Shown here in pieces: positions 35,168-48,800 of a DNA stretch of 64,000 bases. Origin of the DNA: Pachyseris speciosa (taxonomy: Eukaryota; Cnidaria; Anthozoa; Scleractinia; Pachyseridae); contig JAEMWC010000096.1 in NCBI GenBank assembly GCA_016490735.1, forward strand, positions 202,501 to 266,500. The letters are read 5' to 3'. Positions within the stretch are counted from its first letter, which is position 1. Each line of letters opens with the position of its first letter. The notes beneath the pieces were generated by a model, which had not been told where the DNA came from, ran no database searches, and worked only from the letters and a program-made list of their open reading frames with translations. A program made the position numbers and the translations under genes.

Positions 35168-35264
35168 CTTGACACGTCTTCGCTTAGATGAAACTCGGCA
35201 CTAGTCACCAGTCTTTTTCCACTACTTCTGCAAACGCCTTACGGATTGGGGAAAAACCTCTAAC
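35168..35264. promoter_or_regulatory. 97-bp divergent promoter, RABL3 / sulfurtransferase
   Basis: The two start codons face away from each other with only 97 bp between them, so the 5' untranslated regions and core promoters must share this segment. No TATA box is visible. This is inferred from gene arrangement. Confidence 0.6.
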
Positions 35265-36866
35265 ATGGCTGTATCGACTCTTGTTAAAGCCCCGTGGCTT
35301 CGCCAATTGATGGTTCAAAACGCAAAGCATCTGCGAATTTTGGATGCGTCATGGCACCTCCCGAACGAAAATCGCGACCCGAGGAAAGAATTTTTCGCCC
35401 ATCGGATTCCTGGAGCCAAATTTTTCGACATTGATGACTGTGTTGATAAGTCTTCCCTCTACGAGCACATGCTGCCTGACACCGACGATTTCTCGAACTA
35501 TGTGCAAAGCCTTGGAATTCATAATGACAGCCACGTTGTGGTGTACGATAATAATGAGAAATCTGGCCTATTCTCGGCTCCACGAGTCTGGTGGATGTTA
35601 CGTGCATTTGGTCACGAACGTGTATCGATTTTGGACGGAGGGTTTCCGAAGTGGTGTGCCGAGGGTTACCCAATCGAATCGGGCCCAGAGAGCAAAACAA
35701 AAGTTGAAGGTACAAGTGTTGTGGTTTAATCAGATTCATGGCTTAACTGTTTAAATCTTATTATCATAAATTACCATACATTACCATTGCCAAAAACGAA
35801 AGGAAATAACCAAGAATAAAATTGAACCACAACAGATCCACTACAAAAGAATACAACTTGACATTCTGGGTATTCTTCGTTTTCAACCATGTGACGACCA
35901 ATCTCTGGAGACACAGATAACAATGGTGAAACAAATGCTGGTGGACGAACAAAAGGAGCTGCTGCAAGATCTGTTGTTTCTGTCCACTAGCACCTATTTG
36001 TGATGGATTATGATTTGTGTTGGGGGGGGGGGGGGTGAGTGTGTGAGGGAGCAGAGGGGGTGGTAGGTGGTGGTGTAGGAATAGACAATATTCGTATTCT
36101 TGGTATTGAACTGGATCTAGCATGGAACAGAGGCTCTTGCAGGGAAATCTTATGTCCTGACTATCAAGTACAATCTTTTTCTGTTATTATAGTGACACCA
36201 AAGTCAAGTATTTCCAAATATGGCCCTCCCTGGGGAATGCAGCACTGTACTCCTTACTGAAAGTCTGGAGATATTTTATCCCTGTTGCTACACTTAAAGT
36301 TAGAGGTTCATACCTAAAAAATGACCACACCTGAATAACACAACACTCTTTTTATTTCTGTATGTTCTGCTTCTAATCAACTTTGCAGACCCAATGTAAG
36401 CATGAGCTTATTCTCTGTTTTTGGTCTCTATCCAGATGGTGGCCCATTTAAAGCTACTTTGAATACAGGTATGTTCTGTGACTTTGAGTTTGTGAAGGCC
36501 AATATATCACAAGAACACTGTCAAGTCGTTGATGGCCGGTCCGCTGGTAGATTCCATGCTACTGAACCAGAACCACGCCCAGGCTTCCCATCTGGTCACA
36601 TTCCGCGTGCAAGAAGTGTACCTTATGCTCAGTGTTTGGATCCAAAGACAAAACTTATGAAATCACCAGAGGAGTTACAGAAAGTGTTTGAAGATGCAGG
36701 AGTTGATCTTGGCAAGCCTGTCATCACATCCTGTGGATCTGGAATCACTGCCTGTGTGATATATTTAGCATCATATCTTTGTGGAAAGAGAGACACCATG
36801 GTTTATGATGGCTCATGGGTAGAGTGGGGTCAGCGGGCATCTCCTGACATGATTGAAAAGAATTAA
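35265..36866 (+). CDS. MPST: 3-mercaptopyruvate sulfurtransferase (two rhodanese domains)
   Basis: Two exons, 35265-35709 and 36436-36866, join in phase (GTTGAAG/GTACAAG donor; CTCTATCCAG/AT acceptor) to give 291 residues, close to the usual 297. The N-terminal inactive rhodanese domain is at residues about 20-140 (LDASWHLP, HRIPGAKFFDID, VVYDNNEKSGLFSAPRVWWM) and the catalytic one at about 165-285 (GRFHATEPEPRPG, SGHIPRA). The active-site loop is CGSGIT with the cysteine at residue 248. CGSG(I/V)T is the mercaptopyruvate sulfurtransferase type, whereas thiosulfate sulfurtransferase has CRKGVT. The enzyme moves sulfur from 3-mercaptopyruvate to thiol acceptors, supporting cysteine catabolism and hydrogen sulfide production in mitochondria and cytosol. 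The 726 bp intron contains a poly-G run and a MITE-like repeat. Confidence 0.93.
36080..36250. repeat. MITE-like repeat in the sulfurtransferase intron
   Basis: The sequence AATATTCGTATTCTTGGTAT with GAACTGGATCTAGCA also occurs, with inverted ends, at 40468-40622. It is preceded by a G-rich tract at about 36020-36075. Confidence 0.5.
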
Positions 36867-36921
36867 CCAGACCCACACACAGAAAGTAACACAGTTTTAA
36901 AAGTATAAATTATTATCATTA

Positions 36922-37186
36922 GAGCAGTTTTCAATTGAGTGTTAAACATAATTCTGGTTTTGCTTTGGTTTTGCATTGTTTTGCTCTGTGATTGGCCAGG
37001 AAAACTCATGCGACTTTCTCAACCAATGGGAAGCAAAACCAAAACCAATTGTGACTTGTGCAAGCATATTTTCCCATGCTTTGTGTGAGCTACATGTAAT
37101 TGCTTTGTATTCTGATTGGTTCATATGTTGTGATTGGTCAGAGTGATTTGGTTTTGGTTTTTACCACACTCAATTGAAAAGTGCTC
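36922..37186. mobile_element. TA-flanked MITE
   Basis: The ends GAGCAGTTTTCAATTGAGTG and CACTCAATTGAAAAGTGCTC are inverted and bordered by TA. The interior carries repeated GGTTTTGGTTTT and ATTGGCCA/ATTGGTCA boxes. It lies just 3' of the sulfurtransferase gene. Confidence 0.75.
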
Positions 37187-37188
37187 TA

Positions 37189-38496
37189 TGACGTTAGCTT
37201 GTATTTAATCAGGAGTCTGATGGGCTTTTAATTTTTATGGCTCCACATGTCATGTGTTAGTGAATTTTGCATTAGCTTGTGTACCGCTACCTGTTCCCCA
37301 AGAAAGAAATCATTCTTTTTCTGCAGGGAGAGCATGGGCTGATTTTTTTTTGTGGGTTTGTTAAAAAATAAGACAGCAGGCTGAGGTCTCTATCAGCTGA
37401 TTCAACCATCAACATAAGCAGAAAACAAGAAAAAGAATATTATTATGATTTGCCACTGACAATTCTCACAAATCACACACTCAATAGATTCACTTTTAAT
37501 TAATTTTATTCTCCATCGTAATGATGATGATGATGATAACTTAACACAACCTTCAATACAACCTGGCACTAGTAGCAACCTATCACACGATCAGGGCAAC
37601 CTAAAACAAGAGAACACATTACCAGCACTGACAGAATAAAACCAGACAAGACTAGAGAACTACAGGAAACTAAATTACCCTGTTAGTGTAACATTGAGTT
37701 GCTCTTTTCAAAAGAACACTGTGTGTGTCTAGCAGGCTCCAAAAGATGAGGAAAAGGAAGCATTTAAGCACATTTGACTGAAAAGAGATACCTACTTCTT
37801 TTATCTTGCTCTTTGCTTTTCACAATAATAATTATTAGGCTTCACTGGTTCCGTCTTTCCTCTCTTCTGTATCTAACAGTTTACTCATTACTGTTAACTG
37901 CCAGGGCTGAGTTGCTGTAAGCATGGTTAGTGCTAACCATTGGTTTTAAAAGATATATTTATAACCTATAGGTTGTCATGGTATTTAACTCGGGTTAGCG
38001 CTAATCATGCTTTGAGCAACTGGGCCCAGGTTTTTGGCAAAGCCCTTGTACAAAGAACTGCATTTAAATAAAAATAATATGCCACAAAATAATCTGAACA
38101 GGATTATTGAACATTCTACAATATTTTGAGAAATCTACATGGATGCTATTTTAAAATTTGCTTCATAATTATAGTACCCTAAAATGTATTTAAATACATA
38201 AAGTAGAGCCAAGTGTGTACAATTTTAAGTAAAACCCAAAGGTAACTAAAGGTATGTTAATGATCACGTCTTATCTAATATTGTTAACCTATTTTCAGTA
38301 TTCCAGTTAGCACAGTGTTGGAACCCAGGATAAATGTGTGCTCTTCAGGCAAACTGATTTACAATAAACTACAATAGCTACAGTACAATGCAGGTGATAA
38401 GACCTTGGGATACTTATAAAACATGTGTGAAAACACGCGAACTGGACATTGCATGCTTCTATCCATATAACAGTCCTTTCTCCGTTTAATGAAAAC
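37189..38496. other. Intergenic stretch with one MITE and a GAT microsatellite
   Basis: Contains an ATG/GAT repeat near 37521-37537 and the small palindromic element at 37901-38030. No exon is recognised. Confidence 0.4.
37901..38030. mobile_element. 130-bp palindromic MITE
   Basis: The left end GAGTTGCTGTAAGCATGGTT and right end AATCATGCTTTGAGCAACTG are inverted with some mismatches, and GTTAGYGCTAAC lies on both sides of the centre. It has no coding capacity. Confidence 0.65.
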
Positions 38497-38880
38497 GTAA
38501 GGCTTGTGGGATGTGGCTAGAGTGACAAGGATACTTCACAAATTAATGTGATCAAGTAAGATGAAGCCACTCTAAAGGGCACTAAGGCCACAAGGTAGCG
38601 GGCATTAGCCCTTAAATCTACCAAAGCAAAGATTGAGCCCAAGCATTAGCAGCCATGGACAGATGTTTCGGTCTTGTTAGGCCTCATCAGCATGGCATAG
38701 CTAATGCTCAGGCTCAAGAACCCACATATCAATAAACAAGCAATGAAAACGTAAAGCTTGTGGGATGTGGCTGGAGTGACAAGGACACTTCACAAATTGA
38801 GCCTGAGCATTATGCCATGCTGATGAGGCCTAACAAGGCCAAAACAGCTGTCCATGGCTGCTAATGCTTGTGCAGGAACT
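38497..38880. repeat. Dispersed copy of the 254-bp repeat plus an inverted partial copy
   Basis: Bases 38500-38760 match the tandem units at 20664-21143. From about 38800 the sequence continues with the same repeat in reverse orientation (GCATGCTGATGAGGCCTAAC type sequence), forming a fold-back. Confidence 0.75.
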
Positions 38881-39108
38881 GTCCCAAGAGTTATGACCCA
38901 CTATTGTAATCATGGGATTTCAATTTTCACACTTTATGAGAATTAATCCTCTAAATCAGCTGCAGTAATTTCAAGAAATTTCTCCCTCTAAAAATAAAGG
39001 TTTTTAAAACAAGTTAACTATTTTACATCACTGTGAATGATATATGAATTAAATCATTTACATCAATAATTAATCCAGTCAAAGACTAAACAAAATTCTT
39101 GCATCATC

Positions 39109-42100
39109 CTACGAGTGCACATCTTCAGGGTAGTGTTGTTGAAGACACTCGTTGGGTATGTACTGTGTCCCAGTAAATCCTTTAAAGTATTTTCCTAGTT
39201 CTGGATGTGGGTTAAATGGCTGGTGGGGATCTTCTCTCAAGTTTACTGCAATCAGAAGAACTAAGGGTGTTAACTCTGGGTTTAACTTGTACCACATGGA
39301 GAAAAAGGTCTCATTGCATTTATTTAGGAAAATGAAAAGGTCTGTAAAAGCCAAAGACACAAAGATGAGAATAAATTAGCACATGTGGATGATTGTTTCT
39401 ACCAAACTCTTGCTTTGTTGTGCTTGAACTTGCACTCAAGATGCTGAAAATTGACTGTTTCAACAGTTTAATTGGCTTACCATGGGCTGCATATCTCTGT
39501 GAGCCATCATCTCCAAGTACGTTGTAAAAGGGCTGATTACGCCCACCAGGAGAGGTATCAACACCCATCCGCTGAATCCACAACTCATCCATTCTACAAA
39601 CTGGATCCCAGCCAAAGATAACACATCCATAATTGTACCTGAATTTACAAGAAAATAGTTAAGTAGTAGTGATTTACAAAACATAACAAACAATCACAGT
39701 ATACTGTGAGAGGACAGTGACATTACATTAGATGCACTTCAGAAAGCGAGTAGATATGAACTATCCTTTGGTGCTAAAACGATTTCTTAAAATTACTGCT
39801 TAGTTCAATGACATAATACCACAGTATTGAAATCAATGTACACTACACTATTCGTTGTTGAAGAATAAACAAGTGAGTGGGTCTTTTAGGATTCAGTTAA
39901 GAGTTTTCTCCAAGACCTTAACAAGCCATCACTTGATAACAACCAGCAATGATCAGGCCTACCTTTAAAACAACTACATCATTCCCAGCTGTACTTGAAA
40001 TTCCTTTGCGGCATCTCCAAGTCACTCGGTCCACACCAAAAAACAATGCCTTATTATTTTCTTGTTTAAAGCCACCCTTGGAGAGTCGGAGTTAAACTTG
40101 CACCTAGACACCACATAGTTTCTGAGGAATATGGAATGGACGACAAAGATGCCTGTGCATGTTCTAAGGTGTCAGTTTTTTACTAGATCCAGGAGAAGTA
40201 CATACAAAAAGATGTACACAGGTAACAATCAAATTCAGAATCTCAATTCTCTTTGTCTCCTCGGCCTAATTATGAATAATTAGGGCAAGGAGACAAAGGA
40301 AATTGATTTTTAACCTACGTTAAATTTGTTTTACCTGAATTTAATTTTTACCTGCAACATACACAAGATCAAACAATCCAGTTAGGTACTTACAGCTTAT
40401 GCCTCATCACCATTCCAACTTTAAACCCAACTGCAGAATGTCTTGGATCAGATCTCAGTTTCTGAGGGTAACAAAGCAATATTCATATTCTCCATAACGA
40501 GCTGGAACTAGCATGCTCACGAGGCTTCAATAGGAGAATCTTTTCATAATTATATAAATGTATTCCCCCACAAAAGTCTCCACTTTGTGCTAGATCCAGT
40601 TCAATACTGAGAATACAAAGCAACACAGAATCCTGCCAGCAACCAATACAATATTCACTTGTGCAAAAAAAGGGGATATGACAATCACAGACTTTCATTT
40701 TTATAGTTTCTGTATTTCACCAAAAAATGTACTGTATTTCAAACAATTCAAATATGACAATTTATTTTGAATTACGTCTTACAGGATTGCACCCAGCATA
40801 CTAGTCATCTACATGACCCGGCAAGATCCTGTACTAATCATTCTATCCTCACTTTTGGTTGGCAGCATACCTCAGCTGGGCTTTCCCTTTGCTCCCAGGT
40901 CCTGCCTCAACAGGTATTGATCAACTACAAGCCCCTCTTGCCTCTTAACATCCACATCCAGTAACATCCACTAATGATGATCTATAATAAATCATGCAGA
41001 CAATTATACACTCACCGGTTCTGGGGTGTCATCTGCATGATCCTCTTCGCCTTTTTTCTGCCTGGCTCGTTCCAGAAGATTTCTTATGTTTCCTTTGCGA
41101 ATTGACTCTGCACTACTCAACAGCTCTTCACAACTTTTAATGGCCTAGAAAAATAAATTGTGCCAACAACGATACTTTGTAGTTACCTTATTCACTCAAA
41201 ATAAGCTTCACAATGAAGTTATGTTTTCATGCTTGGCCATCAGTTAGGGTTTATCAGGGCACGTGGGGCACTTCTAAATAAAACAAACATAACCAAAGTA
41301 GCAAAATCAGTGCAAAAGAAAAAAACATTACTGCAACTCTTACATCAAAAGAAAAAAATCTCTTCTGACCCTTCAAAGTGACATAAACCTTTTTATATTA
41401 AATGGGCATGTTCAAGCATGAAGACACAAAGAAATGAAATGGAAATTCCATACCTCCTCTAAGTCTACCCCAAGATGAACCTGTATTCTTGCCAAAAGAA
41501 ACTTGCTGTCTTCATCATGTGGGTCAAGAAACAGTGCTAGATCCAGTGAAGAGTGTAGACCACTCAACCTGCCAAATGACGCTGTTTTAATTATCCTACA
41601 AACTTTAATTAGCCCTGGCTGCCTTTAAAACCATTGCAATAACTAAAACAATAAATTGTCAACATATTACGACTTTCATCTGACTGAAAGAAAAGTGACT
41701 ATTATGTTGTCACCAAAATGATTTCATTTTGAAAGCCTATTTTTAGTGTTGGAATAGTTTTGTAGACATTTTGGTCTCGTTTTGCATTGAGGCAGAAAGG
41801 AAGATACACATATTACAAGAGTCTCAACACTTACATAAAATTATGAATCCTAAAACTAAAGAGCCTTAGCCACCTAATTATTGCTAAACAATAACTCTAA
41901 GTACCCACCCATTATCTTGCTGGTCTCCTGTTCTGTAGCTATTGATGATATTGGCCACCATGCGAATAAAGACCTGCAAAATGAGAAAAGTGCAATGCAT
42001 CCTCTGTATGAATGATGCTGCACATTATAATGAAGTTTCCCCCATGCACAGTGCCTTTAAGGTGGCCCAATAAAAGGTGGGCTAATAAAAATATTATAAA

Positions 42101-42761
42101 TATAATGCTAAAACTCACTGTAAGTTTTTCTTAGTTAATGCACAGAATACAACAGGCTCAGACCTCCCAATATCACAACCCATGCACTAAATAAGTCATA
42201 TAATCTGTATAAAAGTATTTGATTTTTTGTAGCTGGGTTCCCACCTGCCACTACAGCCCATCTATTTCCCAGTTATACTAATCTTAACTCTCATGCTTAC
42301 TGTAAAAACTCTATTAAGTCCCCCCTCTCTATTAACCCCCCCTCTAATAAGCCCCCCCTCTCTAATACCCCCCCCCCCACCCCTTTTGGGACATGAGACA
42401 TTGTAATTAGTCCCTCCTATTCCCTCTTACAAAATCCATTTCATGCGGCCCAGCGGGTTTATTTTTCAACAAATATACACTCGACGAAAACGGCATGTTT
42501 GAGATTTCAAATAAGCCCCCCCTCTCTATTAAGCCCCCCTCTCTAATAAGTCCCCCCTCAATGAGTCCTGAAATGAAATAAGCCCCCCTGGGGGCTTAAT
42601 AGAGCTTTTACAGTATATACCAGTGATACCTCCAACTTTGACTTGGATGAATTTCCCATGCTCATGTCTTAGTCATATTATCAACCCGTTTTGCATAGGT
42701 TACAGTTGCACACAAATATCTGGGGGGGGGGTTAGGGGGAGAAGGAGCCCTTAATTAATAA

Positions 42762-42801
<40 letters not shown>

Positions 42802-45800
42802 GACAATAATAATAATAATAATTATTATTATAATAGTCATCCAGTGTATGATAGTGGATGTACAGAACTTTAAGGACATTTTCAACCAACTTGCAATCTA
42901 AGATTTGACTTGGTGGTTGGTTTAACAGAGGTGAGCTCACAAATTATGTGATAAATAAATCACCATCATCATCACCATCACAATATTTAAGGATTCCACT
43001 CTATAGCTACCTGTCTTGGTGTCGCCTTCTCAAAAACAGCACGACTGGATGGAGTTGTATTTCCCATTAAAAGCAGCTCCAGGCACTGATCCTCTGACAG
43101 AAATCTGCCAGCATTGAAGCAGTCAATGTATTTATAAGCGGTTGCATCATTTGCCCTTGCAAAGAAAGAACTTTCAATGATTATTGTTGGACCTGAGTTC
43201 ACTTTTGTAACTCCAAATAAAAAAATTTTAAGTAAAAACAATATACCCTTCAAAATGGTTACCACTGATGATTAATAATTACTCGGGCTGCCTGCGTCTC
43301 GCGCGGCGCCCGGGTCTAAGATTACCGACGGTTCTTCTTTTTCGTCGTCGAGCTCACTTCCGGCGTTTCTGTGCAAGCGCTAACTATTTTTAACAGAGTG
43401 ATGCCTGTTGTCACGTATCGGAAAATGTCGATTCACCTTGTGCCTTTTGAAATCTGAACAAACAATATGTTAAGAGAAGTGTCTATGCGAATGTTTGCAA
43501 GTTCAACGGCAAGAAGAAAGCTTTTAACATGAGTAAACTTAACTCCAGATGGACTGCCGTGTTTCCTCGTGTCTGCTTCAGTAGACTGCGAGTAGTCTCT
43601 AATTTTGGCGATGGATTGTGGGGCGGGCGAAATACATGTGCGCGCGTGAAGTTGCGAGGAGACGCGACGCGAGGGGAGTGCCAAAGACAAAGGAAGTTTG
43701 ACCTTTCACGGCCGAGTGATTCGGAAGTGTAAATCTCATATCAACAGCAAGAATGATGCCTGTTGTCACGTATCGGAAAACGTTGATTCACCTTGTGTCT
43801 TTGAAGTCTGAACAACTAATATGTTAAGAGAAGTGTCTATACGAATGTTTGCAAGTTCAACAGCGAGAAGAAAGCTTTTAACATGACCAAATTTAACTCC
43901 AGATGGATTGCCGTGTTCCCCATATCCGCTCCATTGAGATGTACATTTTGTTGAATAACTCAAGTACGGGATATCACACACCCCTGAGACTTTGACAGGT
44001 AGTTTATTTACTATTTTCCCACAACATCTCAATTTCTGGACTTTAATTTTTGAATGATAAGCGATTAGTTTTTACAAATGTACTAGCATCACTTCAAACT
44101 GTCCAGAAACGTTCCTTTCTTGTGTTTCAAATGACCCTGGATTGACGTATTTGTAAACAGTTTCACTCTGCTAATTAATTTTCTACTCACATTTCACCGA
44201 GACTCCATTAACGTTTATGCGAAAAAATCCTACATCATTCGATAAGTGTTTCCTTTCTCAAACAATTATCCATCGAAGCGAAAACAAGTGTGTTTAGTTT
44301 TTTTTGGAATCAATACACTATTTTTATTACCTCGCAAAACGATAAACCTCTGTCGCCCAAAGGTCATTGTTCCTGCCTGTGACGCAGCTAACCCGGGTTC
44401 GATGTCTTTTAGTGGTATATATCACGGGCTTCATTTTTTCTGTTTCTCTTTTTCTTGTTCTTTTAGAAATATTTTTTACAAGTGTTATAATTATTGTTCT
44501 CAATGGTTGAGCTGTATTTTAGAGGAATATATGTTGATAGGGGTCTAAAGAAATAGACTCCAACACAAGCTAAACACAATGCGTCCAATGTAAGAAAGAC
44601 AGACTTCCCTCTATTCTTTTGTTTAGCGCTAAGTTAGGGATACAATACTGTTTTTTGCAAGCCCGAGTTTAGGCTAATTGTAGCCTCTTGTTTTATATTA
44701 ATTTGCAGGCAACCTACTCTGGATCCAGGTTTGCTCTCCATCGCAGCAAAAAATGGCTTGGGAAATTTACCTGAAAAATTAAAACAAATAAAACTAGTGT
44801 TTCATTAGAAAAAGTCTTCAATAAAAGGTTACTCAAATCATTTTTGGAGTCAAATAAAAGCTGTACAAAAAACAAGGATGATCAATATTGACTTAAGATC
44901 CTAATCAAGTCAAAGTGAGAATCCCACACATATAGACAATACACACTATCTACTGATTACAAACATAAAAAAAATGATGATGAAATTTATAGACTCACAG
45001 GTTCTAATCTAACTCCAAGTCTTCTGGCAACTGCAGCAAAAAGCACTGACAGAGTGATAGGGTTTCCAGTGTGATTCTTTAAAACCTACCCAAAAAAATC
45101 AGCTCTTATGAACCACCGCTGCACTCTAATGGCAGCAACTCAAATAGCAACTCAAAATCAATTAAAAAATTGGCCAAAAAAAAAATTGGCACTGTACCAT
45201 GCATCAAATATCCTGACTGTTGTTTGTGCCTGAAGTGTACTGAATTTCATATGTCATCAGGTTAAGTTAAGTTAAGAAATATTACAGGGACTGAGTTAAC
45301 TGCAAAATAACTCAGTCCCTGTAATATTTCTTAACTTAACTTTTGGCCAATTTTTTTAACCCATTGACTACCGGCTGTTTTTACGTTTTCGGAGTCATTT
45401 TCCACCTATAAACGATGAATAGCAATTTGTGACTCCTTATTTGAAACTACCAGGGAAAAGTGGTGCTGTCCTAAGGCAGTGGAGGCTCAAGGTTTCTGAA
45501 AACATCATTTTGACGTAGCTATTTTTTATCCGTGAAGCAACAACAATGGCCCAAGTTCGGTTTGCTTGCGATTTTTGCTAAGTTTACAGCCATTTTTCAT
45601 CTTTAGCGGCTGCCTGATGAGCATCATTAAGCGTGACGGTAGCTAAGAGTCCACTTTCTCAAAGAATCGAGCAAGGTGATGTACTTTGTTGTCGAATTTG
45701 GCTTGTTACTCGACGAACTGGGAATTTGGCCGGTCAGACACTTAGTACCTTTGCGACTCGACTACTGATGAATTTCTCGACCTACCGCCGCATATTTTGG

Positions 45801-48800
45801 AATTTGTGAGCACTGAAGATGACCACAAGCAGGAAATTTTGGCGGTAGGTCGGAGTGGCTGTAGACTTAGTTTATATGTGAAAGAATTGGGGGAAGGAAC
45901 GGGCGCTGTCAAAAATTCTCGTTAGTTCCCAGCATGCAAAGCGCTCGAGATGTTGAAAATGTCGGGAAGGCCCGAATGCACTGGAACAAAAGGCTGTATC
46001 TATGCTCGGGAGAAGAATATGAACAAAAAAAGTCATTTCCAAGCTAGAACAAGGACTGAATTTCGTTATGATGGTCGAAGTTTGGTTTTTCGACGATGAT
46101 TTCCTTAAAAAACATGAAGGCAAAAAGGGCATTTTCGTCGTTTCTCTTTGATGTTAAAAACGGTCAGTTTCGTTCTTGTCCAAACTCAAAAGGCCATATT
46201 TGGTAAAAATCGCTACGTTTCTTGCGTTTATTGGATATCCAAATTTAAGGGACATTCCATTTCGTGCTCAAACTAGCAGTTAAGGCAATATTCGTGCGAT
46301 TGAGAAAGTTGCAATGTTTTGAAGCATGGGAGTTTTTTACGGCCGGTTTTGGCCGGCACGGGTGCCAATGGGTTGATTGATTTTGAATTGCTTTCACCAG
46401 AGTCCAATTTGAGTTACTTCCATTAGAGTGCAGCGGTGGTTCATAAGAACTGATTAAATTGTAAATCAGTACTGCGCAATTTTTTTTTATTCAATGCAAT
46501 TGCAAAATGCTGTATAAATCTTTAAAATCAGCAAACCGGTGAAAAAAAAAAAGGAAATGAAAAAAAAAGAAGTAGACAACGTTGTAAGTCGGCCTTGAAT
46601 GTGCGACTTACAGCGTGGAAGGTGAGCTCATTACCCGTGCGCTAACAAAGGTATCTTACGACAAAGCCACTACGTAATGGTTTTAATCAATGAATGCAGC
46701 TTTTGCTTCACTTCATTGCACACCATTCAGCGATTCTTCGATATTTGGCTTTGTTTTTCTCAAAAATGAAAAGCAAATTCAAAGTAATATTCAAAATATT
46801 GTTAACAACTAAAGGTAAGCAAGGACACTTTACCTTATGAAGGAGTGAGTTCTCCTTTTTATAATATTCATGAACATTGCCTTTAATCTGTAGTTGTTGA
46901 AACAATACATGCTTAAGACAGTCTAGCATTCTCAAACAGGCGGTAGGGTGTGTGATGACTGGAAAGTTTTCACTAGCTCTGGCCATCTTCTCTTCTGGTA
47001 GGCTCGTTGAAGCAGCATTTGTGCTGCTTTTGTTACCCCGCAGACTCTCTTGTACCATTTGTGCAATGTTTTCAAGTTCTAAAAGCGTGTTCTGTTCATC
47101 AACGTCTTCCTCGTTAAGAATCCATCTTGCAATCAACAAGTTACCTACACACATTAAAGCATGCAGAAACTTAACATATGGGCCAATTAGTCTCAAGTCA
47201 ATGCAAGTTTGAAAATACTATTATTAAGTACTATGATCAGTAGCACGGTTCTCACGTACACAACGATAAATCATGAATTTGCAAAAAATGATTAAGGATA
47301 TCTCGGCGCACAATAATCGGATCAGTTTGAGACTTTCCACAATTGTTAGACATATGTTAAAGAGTATTTCTGTTTAAAGAATGGTCAGATAAACGATTTC
47401 TAGAAAAATAAAATGAAAGCCGAGTTGTAAAGTTAGATAAGCTTATAAAAACATGGCGTCACGCATAACATGCGTGGGACTCATGATGCACTCCTTTCCT
47501 GTTACTGCCGACGAATTTTCAGTTCGTAACCGCAAGACTTAACAGATAATTAAAAAAGTTCATTGTCAAGCACACTGAGACAAAAAATTATCAAACTTGT
47601 CGTTAAATCGTCGTAAAAATCGACGAAAGGCCTCACCATTTGAAGCGTCACTCTTGGCGCTTTGAAGAGACCAGACATTTTCAATTCGCTGGGGTGTTCA
47701 CGATTTTTGAGTTGCCATAAAACAAAATGCTCATAAGTCAAATAAAACTTTCCCGAAGTTTCTTTCGATAACAATTAAGCGTTGCGGAGATTTTAATTTT
47801 TATCTGCGTTCTAAACAGTAATCAGGCGGTGCGATATGTGACGCAAGAATTTTGGTTGTTGAACTTGTCGCTCCGTTGTTTACGTAGGAGTGCGCTGGAG
47901 CGTGTCAATGTTGACACATGCAAAATGCTCAAATGACAAGCTAAATTTTGGTACCAGAAGCAAGCGAATCCGTTCAAAGCTGACGAAAATATCGACGTTT
48001 ATGTTTGTTCTAAACATTATGATGACGATTTGGATCTTGAGGAAGGTAAGTGATCAGATTTCGAGCAAAAACAAGCGCTACGCTCCGGCCGTTTTGAGGG
48101 CTTCGTTCGCTTTGAAAATCATCTCAAAACAACATAATCAATTAGAATTCTTTCAAATTTCCTTATTTGGAAGTAAAATATTGCATCAGGTCAGGAAATG
48201 AGCGGGAAATTCCCTTGAGCACGTGCCGTTTCTCGGAAAAGCTATTTGCAACAACGTAGTTTACAGTGTTCTTCGGAGTCTGTGAAATTTATGCAAAAAT
48301 TATGGATTCTGGAGTTTCGAGGATTCAGATGTGGCGAGAACAAAAGAAGAAGGAAAAACAGGAGAAAAGAAGAGCACATTATGAGAAAAATCGCGAGAAA
48401 ATTATTGAAAAAGTCCTTGAAGCCAGAAAGACAAAGCAAGGAACCAAGAGCCGGCGTGAATGGTCTAAGAACATCAGAGGCGCTTCGATTAAAGAGGTCA
48501 CAAAAAAAAGCCGGCGTGAAAAAAAAACAAAACAAAAAAAGAGAGCTTCGGAAATGAAAGTGAAAATTGAACAAGGCAGAAGGATGGCTAGAGAACGAAG
48601 CAAGCGCTACAGGCTAAAACAGAAAGAACAAAAGGAACAAACTCAAGCAGAAGCAGCACCGATCGAAGTTTCTGAAGGCAGTCCTCCTTTCGCTAACAGA
48701 ATGGCCAAGAAACGTGCTGTTGAACGAGCAAAGAAAAATCTTCCCGCCACCCCTGAAAAGAAAGCAGAAGTAGTAGCAGCTGTTACACAAAGTCCACGGA

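Larger units (their letters stand above)
45097..46455. mobile_element. 1.36-kb inverted-repeat element abutting FBXO21 exon 5
   Basis: The left end AATCAGCTCTTATGAACCAC and right end GTGGTTCATAAGAACTGATT are inverted, with similarity continuing through CGCTGCACTCTAATGG. It starts about 11 bp from the exon 5 splice acceptor (exon border 45085). Nested within are a 33-bp hairpin and a piggyBac-like segment. The target duplication is not resolved. Confidence 0.75.

Noticed and set aside
45872..46132. 86-residue frame as a transposase remnant
   Set aside because: No recognisable piggyBac or other transposase motif; uncorroborated.
47550..47774. 74-residue minus-strand frame as an FBXO21 exon
   Set aside because: Exons 3 and 4 already join in phase (54822 to 47144) and match the protein family; inserting this frame is unsupported.
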